Positions 14,444 through 17,369 of a stretch of 17,369 nt of DNA are shown one piece after another. The translations under genes and the position numbers were made by a program. The notes below the pieces were generated by a model. The model worked only from the letters and a program-made list of their open reading frames with translations. It searched no databases and was not told the origin of the DNA. Origin of the DNA: an uncultured Psychrobacillus sp. (GTDB lineage Bacteria; Bacillota; Bacilli; Bacillales_A; Planococcaceae); contig CAKQHO010000073.1 in assembly GCA_934234185.1 (NCBI GenBank), positions 1 to 17,369 on the forward strand, given 5' to 3'. Within the stretch, counting starts at the first letter, position 1; every line of letters starts with the position of its first letter.

Positions 14444-14710
14444 ATGAAAGGCTGGCTTTTTTCAGGCACTAACAAACCATTAGAATTGATTGAAAAGGAA
14501 GATCCAAAAGCAATCCCTGGTCACATTGTTATAGAGGTAAAGGCGGCAGGCCTATGCCATTCAGATGTGGCAGCATTACAAGATCCAGGCTGGATGCCTC
14601 TATTCTCGAATGGTCCCGTTATTATGGGACATGAGTTTGCAGGGGTTATTATTGAAGTAGGCGAAGGCGTTGAAGGCTTTAAAGTTGGTGACCGTGTTGG
14701 GGCAATATGA
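14444..14710 (+). pseudogene. 5' fragment of a zinc-dependent alcohol dehydrogenase gene
   Basis: The first 88 codons of a zinc-containing medium-chain alcohol dehydrogenase are intact. They begin MKGWLFSGTN, with the catalytic zinc cysteine in GLCHSD (Cys38), GHEFAG (His63, Glu64), and VGEGVEGFKVGDRVG. A full enzyme has about 340 residues, so the rest of the GroES domain and the whole Rossmann domain are missing. The ATG at 14444 keeps a good ribosome binding site (GGAGG, seven bases upstream). The reading frame stops in a TGA that belongs to the sequence fused on: from about 14704 the DNA matches the 3' part of the nitroreductase gene at 5701-6330. The fragment cannot be active. It marks an illegitimate recombination junction. 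Confidence 0.88.
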
Positions 14711-14822
14711 ACTACCTTCCAATGAGCTACCAATGATTTTAATTGCTATCGGAAAGCCTGCTATGCCAGCACGTAACTCATCACGCTTACCAATAGAACA
14801 AATCATTCGCTTTTCTAGCTAA
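14706..14822 (+). pseudogene. 3' fragment of a second nitroreductase gene
   Basis: Read in its own frame, this segment encodes the last 38 residues of a YdgI-like nitroreductase (YELPSNELPMILIAIGKP, then a tail ending EQIIRFSS) plus a stop codon. It matches the intact gene product at 35 of 38 residues; the three changes are conservative (I/L, V/I, T/S) and most DNA differences are at third codon positions. The first ~170 codons are absent, replaced by the alcohol dehydrogenase fragment, and the frame is offset from that gene. Similarity continues past the stop (TAAGTAAAATGCTAAC and on) into the marR leader. The pattern fits a divergent but once functional copy, later truncated. Confidence 0.9.
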
Positions 14823-14902
14823 GTAAAATGCTAACGTTTAAGAATCAGATACATCTTCCAAAATCTTAAAAATGAAGCGCATTTAATGTAAGTAGTAATA
14901 GT

Positions 14903-14967
14903 GTGGAAGTTTGTTTTGATGATAAAAAAACAAATTATTATGAGATTAAAAAGATTAGATAGGCAGT
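14903..14967 (+). pseudogene. Decayed 5' end of a second marR-like gene
   Basis: From a GTG at 14903 the sequence matches the first ~20 codons of the MarR gene at 6431: VEVCFDDKK, then a frameshift from one extra A (seven instead of six), and KRLDR again in the original frame. A stop soon follows and similarity ends at about 14967. The ribosome binding site region is also altered (AAGTAGTAATAGT in place of a GAGGAG-containing leader). It continues the nitroreductase remnant in the same gene order as 5701-6859, so one block carried both. Confidence 0.82.
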
Positions 14968-15109
14968 GACAAGCTATCAATGGATATGGTAATGCAGCAA
15001 CTGAATTCATAGGTCGGATGGAAAATAGATAAGTGGATGATTATGGCTTTGCTCCTTAAAATGTAAATTCCATGAAAGCACACTGCCGGAGTATAAGAAG
15101 GAGATTTCT
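14968..15109. other. Unassigned sequence after the recombination scar
   Basis: This stretch has no intact gene. One plus frame reads AINGYGNAATEFIGRMENR before a stop, then VDDYGFAP. It could be another gene remnant, but I cannot assign it. Its left end marks where similarity to the marR-like gene stops. Confidence 0.35.
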
Positions 15110-15132
15110 GTGGCTACCAATTTGGTAGCCAC
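15110..15132 (-). other. Perfect inverted repeat directly after a stop codon
   Basis: GTGGCTACC and GGTAGCCAC flank a five-base loop, directly after the stop codon at 15133. The hairpin is strong, but no T run follows on the minus strand. It may protect the 3' end of the mRNA or act as an imperfect terminator. Confidence 0.55.
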
Positions 15133-15507
15133 TCATACTGTTTTATTTTTCTTAGATATAAAGAAAAATCCAGCTATTAGAGGGTATAACAACATAAGAA
15201 TCAACAACTGGTCTAATCGATTAATGTCTTCATTTTCACTGTTTCTAATTGTAATGAAAGTTTGAACTAAAAGAAAAATAGCATATAAAGATAATGTATA
15301 CTTTAGATAATTTCTAGTAAAAAGTATTAATAAGAACATTATTAAGCTCGTAGTCATAATAAAAATATTCATGTACTTTAGCTGATCTAACGTATACCAT
15401 ACTGGGAATTCAGAAAGCATAAGTGCTTTGAGTAAAAAAATAATAACAAACATACTTGCTAAGAGATAGAAACCGATGGCTGAAAGAACTTTATCTTTTA
15501 AAGTCAT
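15133..15507 (-). CDS. Four-TM small membrane protein of unknown function
   Basis: This 124-residue protein is mostly hydrophobic, with four likely membrane segments near residues 8-30 (LSAIGFYLLASMFVIIFLLKAL), 44-63 (YMNIFIMTTSLIMFLLILFT), 68-88 (LKYTLSLYAIFLLVQTFITI) and 100-118 (DQLLILMLLYPLIAGFFFI). It has a short Lys-rich end (SKKNKTV). The loop RNSENEDINR lies between the last two. There is no known motif and I do not recognise the family. The ATG at 15507 has a strong AGGAGG five bases upstream, so translation is likely. It stands alone and ends against the hairpin at 15110-15132. Confidence 0.72.
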   Translation of the reverse strand: MTLKDKVLSAIGFYLLASMFVIIFLLKALMLSEFPVWYTLDQLKYMNIFIMTTSLIMFLLILFTRNYLKYTLSLYAIFLLVQTFITIRNSENEDINRLDQLLILMLLYPLIAGFFFISKKNKTV

Positions 15508-15708
15508 ATAAACCTCCTACCCATTTATAATTATTGGTATTATCTCATATCTACCAGTTAATCACACTAATTTATCCACTAATATAAATTTCTTCCAATC
15601 ACATTGTAATTAACAAAATTACTAGAAGGTAAAAGCTATGTCATTTAACTAGTAGGTATATAACCCAGATACCTTGAACAAAATGGAGATAAAAACTGGG
15701 GCGTGCTT

Positions 15709-15960
15709 ATGGCTATTTGTCCATTGTGTAATGCATTACAACAACTGAATATAAATTGTCCAAGCTGTAACATACAATTGAAGGATAGTGGGAAAGTCTC
15801 TGATTATTTAGATGCTTACGGTCATTATAATGATGAGGAAACAAATAAAATGGGGGACGGTTTTTTAAATACGGCAAAAGACCAAATCTGCCCTCACCTC
15901 ATGGTTTGTAATGAATGTGTATATGAGCAAGTTGTGTTTATTAAAGAAGTAGAGAAGTAA
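15709..15960 (+). CDS. Small zinc-ribbon protein of unknown function
   Basis: This 83-residue protein has two CxxC knuckles at the N terminus (ICPLC and NCPSC) that can form a zinc ribbon. A third set, ICPHLMVCNEC, lies near the C terminus, with an acidic middle (DYLDAYGHYNDEETNKMGDG). Similar small CxxC proteins are common and uncharacterised in Bacillus relatives. The start is uncertain: ATG 15709 has a GGGG stretch seven bases upstream, while a GTG at 15703 would add two residues. No enzyme motif is present; nucleic-acid or protein binding is possible but not shown. It appears monocistronic, with a terminator about 110 bases downstream. Confidence 0.75.
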   Translation: MAICPLCNALQQLNINCPSCNIQLKDSGKVSDYLDAYGHYNDEETNKMGDGFLNTAKDQICPHLMVCNECVYEQVVFIKEVEK

Positions 15961-16067
15961 TCAAAGCTAAAATTCACTATCGTCATTTTATAGAAAAAGT
16001 CGATTAAAGATAAAAAAATGCTAAAAGCAAACGGTTAGTTAGAGGTGCGATACCAGCACATTAAACT

Positions 16068-16114
16068 AAACCCCGATTGGACCCTTTAAAAAAAGTGGAC
16101 CTATTCGGGGTTTT
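16068..16114 (+). terminator. Intrinsic terminator after the zinc-ribbon gene
   Basis: AAACCCCGA and TCGGGGTTT form a 9-bp GC-rich stem around a long A-rich loop. The 3' arm runs straight into TTTTAT. It lies about 110 bases after the stop at 15960. Confidence 0.8.
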
Positions 16115-16221
16115 ATCTATTATGGATTACATACTTGTATCGGATTATATGGACTATTACATTAATACAGTAGAAATCATTCTTCTTTTCTTTTATTAGA
16201 ATTATATAGTCACATGCGCAC

Positions 16222-16252
16222 AAAGCTAAGTAAGGTGCTGACTCCTAGCTTT
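16222..16252. terminator. Hairpin at the end of the TPR gene
   Basis: AAAGCTA and TAGCTTT form a 7-bp stem directly after the TPR stop codon (16254). The better T run is on the plus strand (TTTTTTAATTT), while the minus side ends TTTGTG, so its direction is unclear. Confidence 0.5.
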
Positions 16253-16253
16253 T

Positions 16254-17369
16254 TTAATTTAGCAACGTCCCGGCTTGTGTTTCGCCATATAAATGGTGTA
16301 TTTTCTTGATGGAGTTATCAAGAGTCTTACTTCCAAAGTTTTCCAAAGAAAAAACGGCTTCCTCTATTTCTTTCAAGCTTCTATCTTTATGGGAAAATAA
16401 AGCCCAATCGACAATACTAGCAACAGATTCTTCGTCTAAATACATTCGATCGTAAATATAAGCTTTATACAAATAACTTGGATAATGTTCCTTGTCGATT
16501 TCTAATACTCTCTCAAACCTTCTAAGTGCACTATTTAAATCCTTCATTTCATATTCAATAATCCCAAGAATATAATATCCAAAAGGAGAATTAGGATGAA
16601 ATTGAATATATTTCTCGATATCTTTCTTAGCTTCTGTATGGTTTTCTAAATTATAATAAGCTCTTCCCCTCAATTCGTAAAAAGCACTCTCTTCAGGCTC
16701 TAAAGAAATCGCTAATGAACATTCCATTATCGTGTGATGATATTTCTTAGACTCAAAATAACATTCTGCTTTATGCCAAATATAATCGGTGTTATTAGGC
16801 TCGATTTCGATAGCCTTTGTATAATCACTAATTGCTAGATCTAACTTATCAATAGCTCGATAGTTATGGGCTAATCCAATATAGTAAGAAGCAGACTGTA
16901 AACATGATGAATCCATTTTGCTAACTTTATATAAGTTTTCTAAAGATTCCTCGTATTTTTTGTTTAAGTATAATATGTAACCTATTCTATGCCTTGCTTC
17001 TACATGGTCGTAAAGTGCAATCGCTTTTTTAAAGAAATCTTCAGCTTCTATTGTTCGGTTTAACCGCAACAATATTTCTCCTCCTTGCAAATAATTAAGA
17101 TAATCATCACCCTCTATCTTTAATAACTCTTCATTCATTTTGAGTGCTTTTTCAAACTGACTATAGTAAAAATATACATCCGCAAGTCTATAACAAAGAA
17201 GCGGTGAATTTGGCTCTTTTTGATACAGTTCTTCAAGAAGAGCAATTTCTTTTTGTTCCTCTTCCATCATTCTAAATATAGAAGCTTGTTCAAAATAGCT
17301 AGAATAATTTTCTGAATCTATCTTTATTACTTCCTCAAATTCAGCAAGGGCTTCCTCTAGGTTATTTAA
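16254..17369 (-). CDS. Tetratricopeptide-repeat protein, 5' end beyond the right edge
   Basis: The frame is open from the stop at 16254 to the window edge, giving at least 371 residues. An internal ATG at 17270 is not the true start: the upstream residues LEEALAEFEEVIKIDSENYSS are themselves a TPR unit. At least eight more 34-residue repeats follow, for example NSPLLCYRLADVYFYYSQFEKALKMNEELL, LDLAISDYTKAIEIEPNNTD, ARRAYYNLE-type helices and LNSALRRFERVLEIDKEHYPS. The C-terminal ~60 residues (DEESVASIVDWALFSHKDRSL onward) diverge from the repeat. TPR arrays are scaffolds for protein-protein contacts and there is no enzymatic domain here. No signal peptide can be judged because the N terminus is missing. 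The partner is unknown. Confidence 0.88.
   Translation of the reverse strand, partial: LNNLEEALAEFEEVIKIDSENYSSYFEQASIFRMMEEEQKEIALLEELYQKEPNSPLLCYRLADVYFYYSQFEKALKMNEELLKIEGDDYLNYLQGGEILLRLNRTIEAEDFFKKAIALYDHVEARHRIGYILYLNKKYEESLENLYKVSKMDSSCLQSASYYIGLAHNYRAIDKLDLAISDYTKAIEIEPNNTDYIWHKAECYFESKKYHHTIMECSLAISLEPEESAFYELRGRAYYNLENHTEAKKDIEKYIQFHPNSPFGYYILGIIEYEMKDLNSALRRFERVLEIDKEHYPSYLYKAYIYDRMYLDEESVASIVDWALFSHKDRSLKEIEEAVFSLENFGSKTLDNSIKKIHHLYGETQAGTLLN

Noticed and set aside
14444..14710. A complete small GroES-like protein
   Set aside because: The frame stops right after the junction with nitroreductase DNA; it is a truncated dehydrogenase, not a natural small protein.
1..17369. CRISPR array, tRNA, phage or insertion-sequence genes
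   Set aside because: I found no regularly spaced repeats, no cloverleaf-like sequence and no integrase or transposase motif on either strand by reading.

Overview
The window reads as chromosomal DNA of a low-GC Gram-positive bacterium of the Bacillaceae/Planococcaceae type. Supporting points are the AT-rich composition, strong AGGAGG-like ribosome binding sites, U-tailed intrinsic terminators, a sigV-rsiV pair, a BstA/YfiT-type bacillithiol enzyme (bacillithiol is a Bacillota thiol) and a ydgI-ydgJ-like nitroreductase/MarR pair. The genus cannot be fixed from the sequence alone. There is no tRNA, rRNA, CRISPR array, transposase or phage gene.

Layout. 1-1675 (minus): the start of a histidine-phosphatase gene that runs off the left edge and lacks its second catalytic histidine, then a tRNA-dihydrouridine synthase with its terminator. 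2060-4005 (minus): a beta-propeller lipoprotein and a BstA-like DinB enzyme. 4179-4667 (plus): a general-stress-26-like flavin-binding protein. 5052-5393 (minus): a small membrane protein. 5701-6859 (plus): the nitroreductase and its MarR regulator, with a palindrome over the likely promoter. 7045-9460 (minus): a 7-TM membrane protein, then rsiV and sigV, overlapping by 8 nt. 9949-11685 (plus): a Crp/Fnr-type regulator and a zinc-free MDR oxidoreductase, bracketed by near-identical terminator arms. 11866-14263 (minus): an ABC-F ATPase with a long regulatory leader. 14444-14967: a recombination scar made of an alcohol dehydrogenase 5' fragment, a nitroreductase 3' end and a decayed marR start. 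15133-17369: a small membrane protein (minus), a zinc-ribbon protein (plus) and a TPR protein (minus) that runs off the right edge.

The most interesting part is the ABC-F locus. Its transcript appears to start at a good sigma-A promoter whose spacer is a perfect palindrome. It then runs about 430 nt through a six-residue leader peptide with a strong Shine-Dalgarno, several hairpins and a strong intrinsic terminator before the gene. That is the layout of ribosome-mediated attenuation seen for antibiotic-resistance ABC-F genes. The gene also carries an A AAA AAG heptamer in the zero frame. A -1 shift there adds 57 coiled-coil residues; without it the protein stops 13 codons later.

A second theme is small-scale rearrangement. 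The nitroreductase-marR junction is present twice, once intact (5701-6859) and once as a broken divergent copy joined to an alcohol dehydrogenase fragment. Half of the 11.7-kb terminator also recurs at 9.6 kb. Most other genes are ordinary single-gene stress, redox and envelope functions ending in their own terminators.
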